This document shows, piece by piece, positions 17,312 to 27,003 of a stretch of 64,000 nucleotides of DNA (position 1 is its first letter; the number at the start of each line of letters is the position of its first letter). The stretch covers positions 40,484-104,483 of the forward strand of contig SCRL01000078.1 of NCBI GenBank assembly GCA_004298065.1. The letters are read 5' to 3'. This DNA is from Gammaproteobacteria bacterium (GTDB lineage: Bacteria; Pseudomonadota; Gammaproteobacteria; Acidiferrobacterales; Sulfurifustaceae). The notes under the pieces were generated by a model. The model worked only from the letters and a program-made list of their open reading frames with translations, was not told the DNA's origin and did no database searches. Position numbers and translations under genes: made by a program.

Positions 17312-17340
17312 TCAGCCTACCGGACGGATGACAACACACG

Positions 17341-18054
17341 ATGAATGATGTCCAAGCCCATATCCTGGTCGTGGACGACGATGCCGCGCTGCGCGAGCTG
17401 CTCGGTCGCTACCTTGGCGAACAGGGCATGCGCGTCAGCGCGGTCGCGGACGGCGCCGCCATGGATCGCGCGATCGCCGCTGATCGCCCCGACCTCGTGA
17501 TCCTCGACCTGATGCTGCCGGGGGAGGACGGCTTGTCGCTGGCGCGCCGGCTGCGCGCCCGCGACAACCTGCCCATCATCATGCTGTCCGCGCGCGGCGA
17601 GGACGTGGACCGCATCGTCGGGCTCGAGGTGGGCGCGGACGACTACCTGGCCAAGCCGTTCAATCCGCGCGAGCTGCTGGCGCGCATCCGCGCGGTGCTC
17701 CGGCGGCGCGCCACGGGCGCGACCGTCGCCGGGACCGCCGACACCTACGGCTTTGGCCCCTATCGCCTGGACCTGGCAACGCATACGCTCACACGCGACG
17801 GCGCGGAGGTGCGCCTCACCGCCGCCGAGTTCGCGCTGCTGCGCGTGTTCCTCGAACATCCCAATCGCGTGCTCTCGCGCGACACCCTGATCGATCTCAT
17901 CAAGGGCTACGACCGCTCGCCGTTCGACCGCTCGATCGACGTGCGTGTCACGCGGCTGCGGCGCAAGATCGAACCCGACCCGGAGGCGCCGGTGTACATC
18001 CGCACCGTGCACGGCCAGGGCTATCTGTTCGCGCCGCAGGGCAAGACGAAATGA
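17341..18054 (+). CDS. OmpR-family response regulator
   Basis: The 237-residue DNA-binding response regulator has a receiver domain with acidic pocket VVDDD (residues 11-14), phospho-acceptor D56 in LVILDLMLPGEDG, and conserved lysine in YLAKPF. A C-terminal winged helix follows from about residue 140 (LTAAEFALLRVFLEHPNRVL; SIDVRVTRLRRKIE). It overlaps the kinase gene by four bases. The RstA-type boxes upstream of this gene and of the exporter operon suggest it is RstA- or OmpR-like, though this subgroup assignment is inference. Confidence 0.93.
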   Translation: MNDVQAHILVVDDDAALRELLGRYLGEQGMRVSAVADGAAMDRAIAADRPDLVILDLMLPGEDGLSLARRLRARDNLPIIMLSARGEDVDRIVGLEVGADDYLAKPFNPRELLARIRAVLRRRATGATVAGTADTYGFGPYRLDLATHTLTRDGAEVRLTAAEFALLRVFLEHPNRVLSRDTLIDLIKGYDRSPFDRSIDVRVTRLRRKIEPDPEAPVYIRTVHGQGYLFAPQGKTK

Positions 18055-19364
18055 ACTGGCGCTGGCCGCGTACGCTCTTCGGGCACACCGCGCTCACCCT
18101 CGGCGTGGCGCTGGTGCTGTTGCAAATGCTCGCAATCAGCATCATCGCCTCACAAGTCGCCTATCCACTCGGCCGGCGCGCGACCGAGGATCTCGCCGCG
18201 CTCATGGTGCTGTCGGCGAAAACCTGGGTCGAGTTACCGCCGGCGACGCGCGCAGACTTCACGCGCGAGCTCGCCGAGAATCACGGCCTGCGCATCGCGA
18301 CCGCGCGCGAACCGCTGCCGAGCACCGCCAGCTACCTGCCCTACCGTTACCTGCTGGAAACGGCACTGGCGCAACGCGCGGGCCGGGCGGTGCCGATCCG
18401 CACCACCTTCGACCCCGAGTGGTTCTGGGCCGATATTCCGGCGGGCGGGCAAACGGTGCGCATCGGCTTCGCGCGCGAGCGCGTCGGGATCGAACCGCCG
18501 CTCGCGATCGCGCTGCTGCTCGCGGTGATTGTGGCGCTTACGCTGATTACGGCGCTCATCCTCGCGCGCCGCCTCACGCGCCAGCTGGCGCGGCTGACCC
18601 GGGCCGCCGCCCAGGTCGGCCAGGGGGAAACGCCCGAGCCCCTGCCCGAGCAGGGCCCGGAAGAGCTGGCGCAACTCGCGCGCCGCTTCAACCGCATGGC
18701 GCGGGACGTGCGCGAGCTGCTCGCCAACCGCACGACGCTGCTCGCCGGCATCTCGCACGACCTGCGCACGCCGCTGGCGCGCATGCGGCTCGCGCTCGAG
18801 ATGCTGCCGGGCGCCGCCGATCCGGCGCTGGTGGATGGACTGCGACGCGACATCGAGGAAATGGATCGCCTGATCGGCGAGTTCCTCGAACTTGGCCGTG
18901 GCCTGCAACCCGGCCAGTGGGCCGATACCGACCTGCGGACATTGCTCGACGAGCTTGTGGCCGACAGCGGGCGCGGCGGCGCCGACGTCCGTCTGACCGC
19001 ACCGGCATCCTGCATCCGTCTGGCGAATCCGCGGGCGCTGCGGCGCATCCTCGCCAACCTCATCGAAAACGCCGTGCGCTACGGGGAGAACAAACCGGTT
19101 GAGGTGATCCTGGCGGAATCCGGAGGCGGCGCCGAGATCCGTGTGCTCGACCGTGGACCCGGCATTCCCGAAAGCGAGCGCGAAGCGGTGTTCCGGCCGT
19201 TTCACCGGCTCGAACCCTCGCGCAGCAACGCGACCGGCGGCAGCGGCCTGGGACTGGCGATCTCCCGCCAGCTCGCACAGGCCAACGGCTGGCAACTCGA
19301 ACTGCAGGCGCGCCCCGGCGGTGGCGCGGTGGCGGTACTGGCGCTCCCGGCTATCCCGGCGTGA
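18051..19364 (+). CDS. sensor histidine kinase, EnvZ-like
   Basis: The 437-residue inner-membrane kinase has two membrane helices (about 16-38 and 151-172) around a short periplasmic domain, then a HAMP linker. The H-box GISHDLRTPLARMRL has H236 as phospho-acceptor and is very close to the EnvZ H-box. The ATPase motifs are NLIENAVRYG (N), DRGPGIPE (G1) and GGSGLGLAIS (G2). It pairs with the regulator through an ATGA overlap. Its 3' end overlaps the convergent cytochrome b fusion gene by 14 bases. Confidence 0.93.
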   Translation: MNWRWPRTLFGHTALTLGVALVLLQMLAISIIASQVAYPLGRRATEDLAALMVLSAKTWVELPPATRADFTRELAENHGLRIATAREPLPSTASYLPYRYLLETALAQRAGRAVPIRTTFDPEWFWADIPAGGQTVRIGFARERVGIEPPLAIALLLAVIVALTLITALILARRLTRQLARLTRAAAQVGQGETPEPLPEQGPEELAQLARRFNRMARDVRELLANRTTLLAGISHDLRTPLARMRLALEMLPGAADPALVDGLRRDIEEMDRLIGEFLELGRGLQPGQWADTDLRTLLDELVADSGRGGADVRLTAPASCIRLANPRALRRILANLIENAVRYGENKPVEVILAESGGGAEIRVLDRGPGIPESEREAVFRPFHRLEPSRSNATGGSGLGLAISRQLAQANGWQLELQARPGGGAVAVLALPAIPA

Positions 19365-21291
19365 CCGCGCCGGTCGCCGGCGCGCTCTTGATATGCGGCG
19401 CGAACTCGAAGGCGTCGGAGAAACAACGGTCCTCGGGCATGCCTTGCTGCCGGAATGCATCGTGCGCCGCCTGCACCAACCCGACCGAGCCGCAGGCATA
19501 AACCTCGCAATTCACGAGATCGGGGAAATCCTGAAGGATCGCCTCGTGGACGTTGCCGATGCGCCCGCTCCAACGGTCCTCGGGCGCAGGGTCGGACAAC
19601 ACCGGGACGAATGTGAAATTGTCGTGCTCGCGCGCCCAGCGCTCGGGCAGTTCGCGCAGGTACATGTCCTTGAGCGATTTCACGCCCCAGTAGAAATGCA
19701 GCTTGCGCTTGAACCCGGTACGGAAGGCATATTCCACCATGCTCTTCACCGGCGCGAAGCCGGTCGAGCCGGCGACAAAGATGATCGGCCGGTCGCTGTC
19801 CTCGCGCAGCGTGAAACGCCCGAGCGGGCCCTCGCAGGTGAGCAGATCGCCCGGCTTCATGGCGTTGAACGCCCAGGTGGTAAACGCGCCGCCCGGCACC
19901 AGCTTGACGTGCAGCTCGATGACGTCGGAGACGTGCGGCGCTTGCGCGAACGAGAATGCGCGCCGCTCGCGGTCCTCGAGCACGATATTGAGGTACTGCC
20001 CGGCGTGGAACCGGATCGGTTCTTCCACCAGCGGCTTGAGCGTCAGGCGCATGACGTCCTCGGCCAGCGGTTCGAGCTTTTCAACGCGCGCCTGGAACGT
20101 GCGCACCGGCAGGTCGGCGGCGGCGGTCACCGTCTCGCACTCCACCTCGAGATCGGACAACGGCGTGGCGCAGCACATCAAAACCTTGCCCGCGCGCCGC
20201 TCGTCTTCCGTCAGCGCGCCCGCCTGGTACACGCCGTAATCCACGTAACCCTGGAGCACGGTGCACTTGCACACGCCGCAGCCGCCGCTGCGACACTCGA
20301 ACGGCAGTTGCAGCCCGGCGCGCAGTCCGGCCTCAAGCAGCGTCTCGCCGGGCCGGACCGTGGCGATGGCATCGCCCGGTCGCGCCAGCATCTGGTATTC
20401 GGCGCCCTTGCGCTGGCGCTTCGGCGGCAGCCACGGCAGCAACACCAGCAACAGCGTCACACCGCCGAGCAACAGCCACACTGCCTTCGGCGACCAGGCA
20501 TAGATCAACGGGAACAGCGGCAGGTAAAACCAGTCGAGTGCGAGATTCGCCACCACCGTGTCAAGGTTCGCCGGCCCCTGACTCAGCACCGGTTTGACGA
20601 GCGAAAGCAACACGAGCGCGGCAAGCAGCGGCAGCGTGAGCGCGCGTGGCGGCGCGGTTTCGGCCTTGGGCACGCGTTGGGTGTGGATCCACAGCACCAG
20701 CAGCGCAAACAGCGGGATGCCGATGTGCATGAATACCAGCAGCGTGAACAGCCGGTCGTTGACGGAGCCCTCGCGCAGGAAGTTGCGCGCCATCGGCTCG
20801 GCAATGATCGGCAGCCAGTCCACCAGCTCGGCGCTGGCGAGCGTCACGTACTGGGCGAGGCGGTCCCACGGCAACATGAAGCCGTTGATACCCGAGGCGA
20901 ACACCAGCCACAGCACCGCCACACCCGATACCCAGGAAAACCAGCGGAAGCTGCGGTAGTGGTCGAACAGGAAGTGCCGCAGCATGTGCAGCCCCATCGC
21001 CAGCACCATGGCGTCCGAGCCGTAACGGTGCAGGCCGCGCATCACCTGGCCGAGGTACCACTGTCCGTGGGTGATACTCTCCACCGACTCGTACGCCGCC
21101 TTGATGCCGGTATCGAAGAAGATATAAAGATACAGACCGGTGGCGGTAACCACCCACATCATGAGATAGGCGATGGCGCCGAGGTGGTAGAGCGGATTGA
21201 GGCGGTCGCCGAAAGCGGCGTTCAGCGCCCGGTCCAGCCGCAGGAACGCCCACTGGCCCGCCTGCTGGATGAATCGGATCACGTGCTGCAC
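19351..21291 (-). CDS. cytochrome b / [2Fe-2S] ferredoxin / NAD(P)H-flavin reductase fusion
   Basis: The 646-residue protein joins three modules. Residues 1-205 resemble the N-terminal half of cytochrome b/b6, with four heme ligands in two H-x13-H pairs (H88/H102 and H189/H203). A further stretch at about 245-262 (ALDWFYLPLF) resembles the PEWY-helix start of the C-terminal half. Residues 297-380 are a plant-type ferredoxin (C333-x4-C338-x2-C341 and C373). Residues 385-640 are an FAD/NAD(P)-binding ferredoxin reductase (RAFSFAQAP for FAD, VAGSTGFAPV for NAD(P), final YACGS). No Rieske or cytochrome c gene adjoins it. The likely role is membrane electron transfer between NAD(P)H or ferredoxin and quinone. 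An FNR box precedes it. Confidence 0.85.
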   Translation of the reverse strand: MQHVIRFIQQAGQWAFLRLDRALNAAFGDRLNPLYHLGAIAYLMMWVVTATGLYLYIFFDTGIKAAYESVESITHGQWYLGQVMRGLHRYGSDAMVLAMGLHMLRHFLFDHYRSFRWFSWVSGVAVLWLVFASGINGFMLPWDRLAQYVTLASAELVDWLPIIAEPMARNFLREGSVNDRLFTLLVFMHIGIPLFALLVLWIHTQRVPKAETAPPRALTLPLLAALVLLSLVKPVLSQGPANLDTVVANLALDWFYLPLFPLIYAWSPKAVWLLLGGVTLLLVLLPWLPPKRQRKGAEYQMLARPGDAIATVRPGETLLEAGLRAGLQLPFECRSGGCGVCKCTVLQGYVDYGVYQAGALTEDERRAGKVLMCCATPLSDLEVECETVTAAADLPVRTFQARVEKLEPLAEDVMRLTLKPLVEEPIRFHAGQYLNIVLEDRERRAFSFAQAPHVSDVIELHVKLVPGGAFTTWAFNAMKPGDLLTCEGPLGRFTLREDSDRPIIFVAGSTGFAPVKSMVEYAFRTGFKRKLHFYWGVKSLKDMYLRELPERWAREHDNFTFVPVLSDPAPEDRWSGRIGNVHEAILQDFPDLVNCEVYACGSVGLVQAAHDAFRQQGMPEDRCFSDAFEFAPHIKSAPATGAVTPG

Positions 21292-21321
21292 TCTCCCGTT
21301 GTGGACGACATTGTTGCGGCA

Positions 21322-21364
21322 TACATATCAGCCGGCACGCGCGCGCAGCATTGATTAAGGTCAA
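21322..21364 (-). promoter_or_regulatory. FNR/DNR-type promoter of the cytochrome b fusion gene
   Basis: TTGATTAAGGTCAA (21351-21364) matches TTGAT-N4-ATCAA at nine of ten half-site positions. On the minus strand TATGTA (21327-21322) lies about 33 bases from the box centre, as expected for a class II FNR promoter. This leaves about 25 bases of leader before the ATG at 21291. The box is also upstream of xseB on the other strand, but that is less likely to be its target. Confidence 0.7.
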
Positions 21365-21450
21365 CACGCGCAGAATCCGCGGTGCAATTTGACGCTGATA
21401 CCTCGCGTGCGCTAGCTTTACCCTACATTACGTATGCCCTTGGAGACGTT

Positions 21451-21726
21451 GTGGCGAAAAAATCCGCCAATCTTCCCGACTTCGAAGCCGCGCTTGCAGA
21501 GCTGGAAAAGATCGTCGAGAAAATGGAGTCCGGCGAACAGTCGCTCGAGGACGCGCTCAAGTCGTTCCAGCGCGGCATCGAGCTCACGCGCCTGTGCCAG
21601 CAGGGCCTCAAGGACGCCGAGCAGAAGGTGGAAAAGCTCATCCAGCAGAACGGCGAGTTCCGCGCCGTGCCGCTCAACGAGGGAGAGGGCGACACCTCTT
21701 CTGACACCAACACCGACGACGGCTAG
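21451..21726 (+). CDS. xseB: exodeoxyribonuclease VII small subunit
   Basis: XseB binds XseA to form the single-strand exonuclease VII. The 91-residue protein begins with GTG at 21451 (VAKKSANLPDFEAALAELEK), preceded by GGAGA at six bases. The family pattern FEAALAELEKIVEKMESGEQ and SLEDALKSFQRGIEL is clear. Longer in-frame starts upstream lack a ribosome site. It leads the conserved xseB-ispA-dxs order of many gammaproteobacteria. Confidence 0.93.
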   Translation: MAKKSANLPDFEAALAELEKIVEKMESGEQSLEDALKSFQRGIELTRLCQQGLKDAEQKVEKLIQQNGEFRAVPLNEGEGDTSSDTNTDDG

Positions 21727-21742
21727 AACCGCGCAGTCCGCT

Positions 21743-22627
21743 GTGACCGACCTCCTCACCCGCTACCGGGAGCGCGCCGAACGCGCGCTCGACGCACGCC
21801 TGCCGCCCGCGGCAACCGCGCCCGCGCGGCTGCACGAAGCCATGCGCTACGCCACGCTTGGCGGCGGCAAGCGCGTGCGCGCCTGCCTCGTCTACGCCGC
21901 CGGCGCCGCGCTCGGCGCGCGCGAGGAAGCGCTCGATGCGCCGGCGTGCGCGGTCGAACTGATCCATGCCTACTCGCTGGTGCACGACGACCTGCCGTGC
22001 ATGGACGACGACGACCTGCGCCGCGGCAAACCGACCTGCCACAAGGCCTACGACGAAGCGACGGCATTGCTGGTAGGTGACTCCCTGCAAACGCTCGCGT
22101 TCGAATTGCTGGCGCACGATGCGTCGCTCGCCGTGAGCCCGGCACGGCGACTGGAAATGATCACTGTGCTCGCGCGCGCCACGGGCTCAAGCGGCATGGC
22201 CGGCGGCCAGGCGATCGACCTCGCCTCCGTTGGCAAAAAGCTAGTACTTAACGAATTGCAAGACATGCACGCGCGAAAAACCGGCGCGCTGATCCGCGCG
22301 GCCGTTCAGCTCGGCGCGCTCGCCGTCGAGCACGCGGATAAAAACCTGATCGCGGCGCTCGACCATTACGCCGAATCCGTAGGGCTGGCGTTCCAAATCG
22401 CCGACGACGTCCTCGACGTCGAGGGCGAAACCGGCGTTCTCGGCAAACGCGCCGGCGCCGACAAAGCGCGCGGCAAGCCGACCTACGCCACGCTGCTCGG
22501 CCCCGATGGGGCCAGGACCAAGGCCAAGGCACTGCTCGACCGCGCCCTCGAAAGCCTCGGCCCGTTGGGAGATAATGGTGTGACGCTCGCGCAGCTGGCG
22601 CGCTACATCGTCGAACGCCGTCAATGA
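21743..22627 (+). CDS. ispA: farnesyl diphosphate synthase (geranyltranstransferase)
   Basis: IspA condenses IPP with DMAPP and GPP to make farnesyl diphosphate. The 294-residue protein carries the first aspartate-rich motif in [18 protein letters not shown] and the second as ADDVLD, plus GGGKRVR near the N-terminus for diphosphate binding. The start is the GTG at 21743, 16 bases after xseB. The 3' end overlaps dxs by four bases. Confidence 0.94.
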   Translation: MTDLLTRYRERAERALDARLPPAATAPARLHEAMRYATLGGGKRVRACLVYAAGAALGAREEALDAPACAVELIHAYSLVHDDLPCMDDDDLRRGKPTCHKAYDEATALLVGDSLQTLAFELLAHDASLAVSPARRLEMITVLARATGSSGMAGGQAIDLASVGKKLVLNELQDMHARKTGALIRAAVQLGALAVEHADKNLIAALDHYAESVGLAFQIADDVLDVEGETGVLGKRAGADKARGKPTYATLLGPDGARTKAKALLDRALESLGPLGDNGVTLAQLARYIVERRQ

Positions 22628-24504
22628 CCGCTGAAACCCCCTACCCCCTGCTGTCCGGCATCGGATCGCCCGCCGATCTGCGGCAACTGGCCGAGGACGA
22701 TCTGCTGGCACTGGCGGACGAGCTGCGCCGATACCTTATAGATACGGTTTCGCGCACCGGCGGCCACCTGTCGTCGAGCCTCGGCGTGGTGGAACTCACG
22801 ATCGCGCTGCACTACATCTTCGACACGCCGGAAGACCGGCTGGTGTGGGACGTGGGCCACCAGACCTACCCGCACAAGATCCTCACCGGCCGGCGCGAGC
22901 GGATGAATACGCTGCGCCAGAAAGGCGGCCTCGCCGGCTTTCCCCGGCGCGACGAATCCGAATACGACACCTTCGGCGCCGGCCACTCCAGCACCTCGGT
23001 GTCGGCGGCGCTCGGCATGGCCGTGGCCGCGGCCCGCACCGGCGCCGAGCGCAAGGTGGTGGCGATCATCGGCGACGGCGCGCTCTCGGCCGGCATGGCC
23101 TACGAGGCGCTCAACAACGCCGGCGACACGCACGCCGATATTCTTGTCATCCTCAACGACAACGACATGTCCATCTCGCCGAACGTCGGCGCGATGTCGA
23201 ACTACCTCGCGCGCATTCTCTCGGGCAAGGTGTTCACCAGCGTGCGCGAGGGCTCGAAGACCGTGCTCTCGACCCTGCCGCCGGTGTGGGAGTTCGCCAA
23301 ACGCTGGGAAGAGCACGCCAAGGGCATGCTCATGCCCTCGACGCTGTTCGAGGAAATGGGTTTCCAGTATTTCGGGCCCATCGACGGCCACGACCTGCCG
23401 ACGCTGGTGCGCACGCTGCGCAACCTGCGGCGCAACAAGGGCCCGCGCTTCCTGCACGTGGTCACGCGCAAGGGCAAGGGCTACGAGCCGGCCGAAGGCG
23501 ATCCGTGCGTGTACCACGGCGTCACGCCGTTCGACCCCACGACCGGCAAGATGGAAAAGAAACCCTCGGGCAAGACCTATACCCAGGTGTTCGGCGAGTG
23601 GCTCAACGACATGGCCGCGCGCGACGTGCGCCTCGTCGGTATCACGCCGGCGATGCGCGAGGGTTCGGGCATGGTCGAGTTCTCGAGGCGCTTCGAGAAC
23701 CGCTATTTCGACGTCGGCATCGCCGAACAGCACGCGCTCACCTTCGCTGCCGGCCTCGCCTGCGATGGCATGAAGCCGGTGGTGGCGATTTATTCGACGT
23801 TCCTGCAGCGCGCCTACGACCAGCTGATCCACGACATCTGCCTGCAGAACCTGCCGGTGCTGTTCGGCATCGACCGCGCCGGCGTGGTCGGCGCCGACGG
23901 CCCGACGCACCACGGCACTTTCGACCTTTCCTACCTGCGCTGCCTGCCGAACATGGTGGTGATGGCGCCGTCGGATGAAAACGAGTGCCGCCAGATGCTC
24001 TTTACCGGCTTCCAGCACGATGGCCCGGCGGCGGTGCGCTATCCGCGCGGCACCGGACCGGGCGTAACGATCGAATCCGCGATGCAGGCGCTGCCGATCG
24101 GCAAAGCCGAGGTGCGCCGCGAAGGCGCCCGCGTCGCCCTGCTCGCCTTCGGCAGCCTGCTTGCGCCGGCGCTCGAAGCGGGCAGCGCATTCGATTGCAC
24201 CGTGGTGAACATGCGCTTCGTGAAACCGCTCGACGAAGAACTCGTGCGTGAGCTTGGACGCACGCATGAGCTGCTCATCACGCTCGAAGAGAATGCCGTC
24301 GCCGGCGGCGCCGGTTCGGCGGTGAACGAATGCCTCGCCGCTGCCGGCCTTACGCCGCATGTGGTCAATCTCGGACTGCCCGATGAATTTCTCGGGCAGG
24401 GCAGCCGCGAGGAGATACTCGCCGAGTGCGGATTGGACGCCGCCGGCATCCGGCGCACGATCCTGCGCCATGTGTCGCTGCACAGCGCGCGCGACGCCGT
24501 CTGA
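22624..24504 (+). CDS. dxs: 1-deoxy-D-xylulose-5-phosphate synthase
   Basis: Dxs makes DXP from pyruvate and glyceraldehyde 3-phosphate with thiamine diphosphate, the first step of the MEP isoprenoid pathway. The 626-residue protein has the usual order: [14 protein letters not shown], the ThDP motif [18 protein letters not shown] with [12 protein letters not shown], the catalytic glutamate in [14 protein letters not shown], and [15 protein letters not shown]. Its length matches the family. It overlaps ispA, so isoprenoid supply genes are coupled. Confidence 0.97.
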   Translation: MTAETPYPLLSGIGSPADLRQLAEDDLLALADELRRYLIDTVSRTGGHLSSSLGVVELTIALHYIFDTPEDRLVWDVGHQTYPHKILTGRRERMNTLRQKGGLAGFPRRDESEYDTFGAGHSSTSVSAALGMAVAAARTGAERKVVAIIGDGALSAGMAYEALNNAGDTHADILVILNDNDMSISPNVGAMSNYLARILSGKVFTSVREGSKTVLSTLPPVWEFAKRWEEHAKGMLMPSTLFEEMGFQYFGPIDGHDLPTLVRTLRNLRRNKGPRFLHVVTRKGKGYEPAEGDPCVYHGVTPFDPTTGKMEKKPSGKTYTQVFGEWLNDMAARDVRLVGITPAMREGSGMVEFSRRFENRYFDVGIAEQHALTFAAGLACDGMKPVVAIYSTFLQRAYDQLIHDICLQNLPVLFGIDRAGVVGADGPTHHGTFDLSYLRCLPNMVVMAPSDENECRQMLFTGFQHDGPAAVRYPRGTGPGVTIESAMQALPIGKAEVRREGARVALLAFGSLLAPALEAGSAFDCTVVNMRFVKPLDEELVRELGRTHELLITLEENAVAGGAGSAVNECLAAAGLTPHVVNLGLPDEFLGQGSREEILAECGLDAAGIRRTILRHVSLHSARDAV

Positions 24505-24516
24505 TTTGGCGTAAAC

Positions 24517-24545
24517 TTGACGGTATCGCTCAACTATCGCATCAT
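24517..24545 (+). promoter_or_regulatory. candidate sigma-70 promoter of folE2
   Basis: TTGACG (24517-24522) and CATCAT (24540-24545) are 17 bases apart and lie in the short gap between dxs and folE2. The -35 is five of six and the -10 four of six to consensus, so this is only a candidate. Confidence 0.45.
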
Positions 24546-24578
24546 CGCGCCCCTGCTTCCGACGAACCGAGACGTAAC

Positions 24579-25409
24579 ATGAAATCCCCCATGAAAGCGC
24601 AGGGCAAGATCGAGCCGGCGACCATCGCCGATGTGCAGAGCACGCCCGACACGCGCCGCCTGCCGATCGACAAGGTCGGTATCAAGGACATTCGTCACCC
24701 GGTGCGCGTCAAAGACCGCTCGCAGGGCGAGCAGCACACCATCGCCAACTTCAACATGTACGTGGAGCTGCCGCACAACTTCAAGGGCACGCACATGTCG
24801 CGCTTCGTGGAAATACTGAACGCGCACGACATGGAAATCTCGGTCGAGTCGTTCAAGGGCATGCTCGCCGAAATGGCCGAGCGCCTCGAGGCCAAGGTCG
24901 GCCACATCGAGATGAGCTTCCCCTATTTCATCAACAAGGCCGCGCCGGTGTCGGGCGTGAAGAGCCTGATGGACTACCAGGTCACGTTCCTGGGCGAGGT
25001 GCGTGAAGGCAAGCACATCACGACCATCAAGGTCGTGGTGCCGGTCACGAGCCTGTGCCCCTGCTCCAAGGAAATCTCGCAGTACGGCGCGCACAACCAG
25101 CGCTCGCACGTGACACTCGCGGTGCGCACCAACACCTTCGTCTGGATCGAGGACATCATCGACATCGTCGAGAAACAGGCGAGTTGCGAGCTCTACGGGC
25201 TGCTCAAGCGCCCGGACGAGAAGTATGTCACCGAGCGGGCCTACGACAATCCCAAATTCGTCGAGGACATGGTTCGCGACGTGGCCGCGGTGCTGAACCG
25301 CGATGCGCGCATCGATGCCTATACGGTGGAATCGGAGAACTTCGAGTCCATCCACAACCACTCGGCGTACGCGATGATCCAGCGCGACAAGGTCGCCGAC
25401 CCCACCTGA
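24579..25409 (+). CDS. folE2: GTP cyclohydrolase FolE2 (type IB)
   Basis: FolE2 converts GTP to 7,8-dihydroneopterin triphosphate for folate synthesis and can use metals other than zinc. The 276-residue product begins [20 protein letters not shown]. It contains [21 protein letters not shown], the active-site Cys region of the COG1469 family, and a C-terminal [15 protein letters not shown] segment. It is not related in sequence to FolE1. A frame extension upstream into dxs has no ribosome site. Confidence 0.94.
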   Translation: MKSPMKAQGKIEPATIADVQSTPDTRRLPIDKVGIKDIRHPVRVKDRSQGEQHTIANFNMYVELPHNFKGTHMSRFVEILNAHDMEISVESFKGMLAEMAERLEAKVGHIEMSFPYFINKAAPVSGVKSLMDYQVTFLGEVREGKHITTIKVVVPVTSLCPCSKEISQYGAHNQRSHVTLAVRTNTFVWIEDIIDIVEKQASCELYGLLKRPDEKYVTERAYDNPKFVEDMVRDVAAVLNRDARIDAYTVESENFESIHNHSAYAMIQRDKVADPT

Positions 25410-25422
25410 CCCCGACCGCGCG

Positions 25423-25698
25423 CTAGTCGCGCGGCTTCGGTTTCTTTAGTTCCTCAAGTTGCGTGCGCAGCAGCGTGGTCAACCGCTGCCATACCTCGCG
25501 CCCGACCAGCGCCAGACCGACAAGAAACAGGATTTCCGCCGTTACCACGATCGTCGTGGCAATGGCCGTGCCTTCGGCCAGCGTGATGTCGAACAGCGGC
25601 AGTGTCAGGGTCGCCGGCCACGCCAACATCGATACCGCCAGCAGTGTGTAACCGGCGGCGCGCCGGAACCTGCCCGACCCTGGGTTGATGTCGCCCAC
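25423..25698 (-). CDS. small two-helix membrane protein, transporter-suffix-like
   Basis: The 91-residue protein has two hydrophobic segments (AAGYTLLAVSMLAWPATLTL and TTIVVTAEILFLVGLALVG) and a charged tail ending KKPKPRD. It resembles small proteins annotated as transporter suffix domain proteins. It starts three bases after the hydrogenase large-subunit stop, so it is probably co-transcribed with hyhBGSL, although no link to hydrogen metabolism is known. Confidence 0.65.
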   Translation of the reverse strand: MGDINPGSGRFRRAAGYTLLAVSMLAWPATLTLPLFDITLAEGTAIATTIVVTAEILFLVGLALVGREVWQRLTTLLRTQLEELKKPKPRD

Positions 25699-25701
25699 GC
25701 C

Positions 25702-27003
25702 TTATTCCCTGTGTTCGACTCGCAGATCGAGAAAGTGTGTAGCGCAGGAGATGCACGGGTCGTAGTTACGGATCACCGTCTCACTGACCCAGCGCAGTTT
25801 CGCTTCCGGCTGATCCAGCCCCTGCGCCTCCAGCGCCGTGCGCAGGTCCTCCTCGATGCGCGCCTGGTTCTGGCTCGTCGGCGGCACGATGCGTGCCACC
25901 TTCACCTTGCCGGTGCCATCCAGCTCGTAGCGGTGCCATAGCAAACCGCGCGGCGCTTCGGTCGCGCCGTAACCGATCCCGGCGCGGGGCCTCACCTCCG
26001 CATACGGACTTTCCGGCACGGAGTAATTTTCCAGCAAGCGTATCGCTTCGACGATCACGCAGTGCATCTCGAGCGCGCGCGCGATGATCGAGTGATAGAG
26101 ATTGCGGCTTGGCAGGCGCAGCCCGGTCTCCTTCAGAAGCGCCCTGGTAGCGGGCGGCAATCGGTCGGCGTTCAAGTTCAGTCGCGCCAGTGGCCCGACG
26201 AGATAAGGCCGGCCGTCGTGCAGGCAGTGCAGCGCCGTCGAGTGCGGCACCTGGTGCTCGGCGAAGCGCATTTCGAAATCGGCGATCGGCGCATCCAGAC
26301 CGCGATCCGATGCCAGTCTTCCCTCGTAAAGCGGATAATCCTGCGAATGCCGCAGCGCAACACAGACAAAGTCTTGCTCGACCTGAGGTAACTTGAGCGA
26401 GGCGAGCCAGCACACCAGCGCCTCGGCCTCGGGTAACGCGGCGCACAACGTTGCGAGCAAGTCTTCGACCCCGGACACCGTCGGCGCGCGATGAAACCCG
26501 CCGACACGCGCACCCACCGGATGCACCGAGCGCGCGCCGAAGAGGCGGATAAGGTCGTTGCCGAGGCCCTGCAGCTTCAAACCCCGGCGCACTTCGGCGG
26601 GGTATTTCGCCGCCATATCCACCGCCCCGCTGAAACCGAGAAAATCCGGCAGCGCCAGCAGATGGATGTGCAGGCTGTGACTCTGGAGCCATTCGCCGCA
26701 ATAGAACACGCGGCGCATGTCGCGTATCCACGACGTCGGTTCAACGCCGAAAATCCCCTCAATCGCCTGCACCGCGCTCATCTGGTAGGCCACCGGACAA
26801 ATACCGCAGATGCGCGCCACCATGTCCGGCACCTCGGTGTAGTCTCGGCCTTCGATAAATTTCTCGAACAACCGCGGCGGCTCGAAGATGCGCAATTGCA
26901 ACTCCTCGATCCGCCCGGCGCGTACGCGCAGATGCAGCGCCGCCTCGCCCTCGACGCGCGCAAGCACCGGCACGTTCAACGATATCTCGCGCTTGTCGGT
27001 CAT
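25702..27003 (-). CDS. hyhL: group 3b NiFe hydrogenase catalytic (alpha) subunit
   Basis: This is the NiFe-site subunit of a cytosolic NADP-linked hydrogenase (sulfhydrogenase type). The 433-residue protein has N-terminal L1 motif ARICGICPVAY and C-terminal L2 motif DPCISCATH, followed by a ten-residue tail (FLDLRVEHRE) that a maturation protease would remove. Length and the order B-G-S-L match group 3b. The ATG overlaps the delta subunit stop by four bases. No dedicated endopeptidase gene lies in this operon. Confidence 0.92.
   Translation of the reverse strand: MTDKREISLNVPVLARVEGEAALHLRVRAGRIEELQLRIFEPPRLFEKFIEGRDYTEVPDMVARICGICPVAYQMSAVQAIEGIFGVEPTSWIRDMRRVFYCGEWLQSHSLHIHLLALPDFLGFSGAVDMAAKYPAEVRRGLKLQGLGNDLIRLFGARSVHPVGARVGGFHRAPTVSGVEDLLATLCAALPEAEALVCWLASLKLPQVEQDFVCVALRHSQDYPLYEGRLASDRGLDAPIADFEMRFAEHQVPHSTALHCLHDGRPYLVGPLARLNLNADRLPPATRALLKETGLRLPSRNLYHSIIARALEMHCVIVEAIRLLENYSVPESPYAEVRPRAGIGYGATEAPRGLLWHRYELDGTGKVKVARIVPPTSQNQARIEEDLRTALEAQGLDQPEAKLRWVSETVIRNYDPCISCATHFLDLRVEHRE

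Noticed and set aside
22621..24483. A 620-codon open frame antisense to dxs
   Set aside because: dxs is an unmistakable full-length gene on the other strand; the antisense frame has no recognisable domain.
24517..24534. A possible FNR box TTGAC...TCAA upstream of folE2
   Set aside because: The half sites are separated by too many bases for the N4 spacing, so it was read as a -35 element only.
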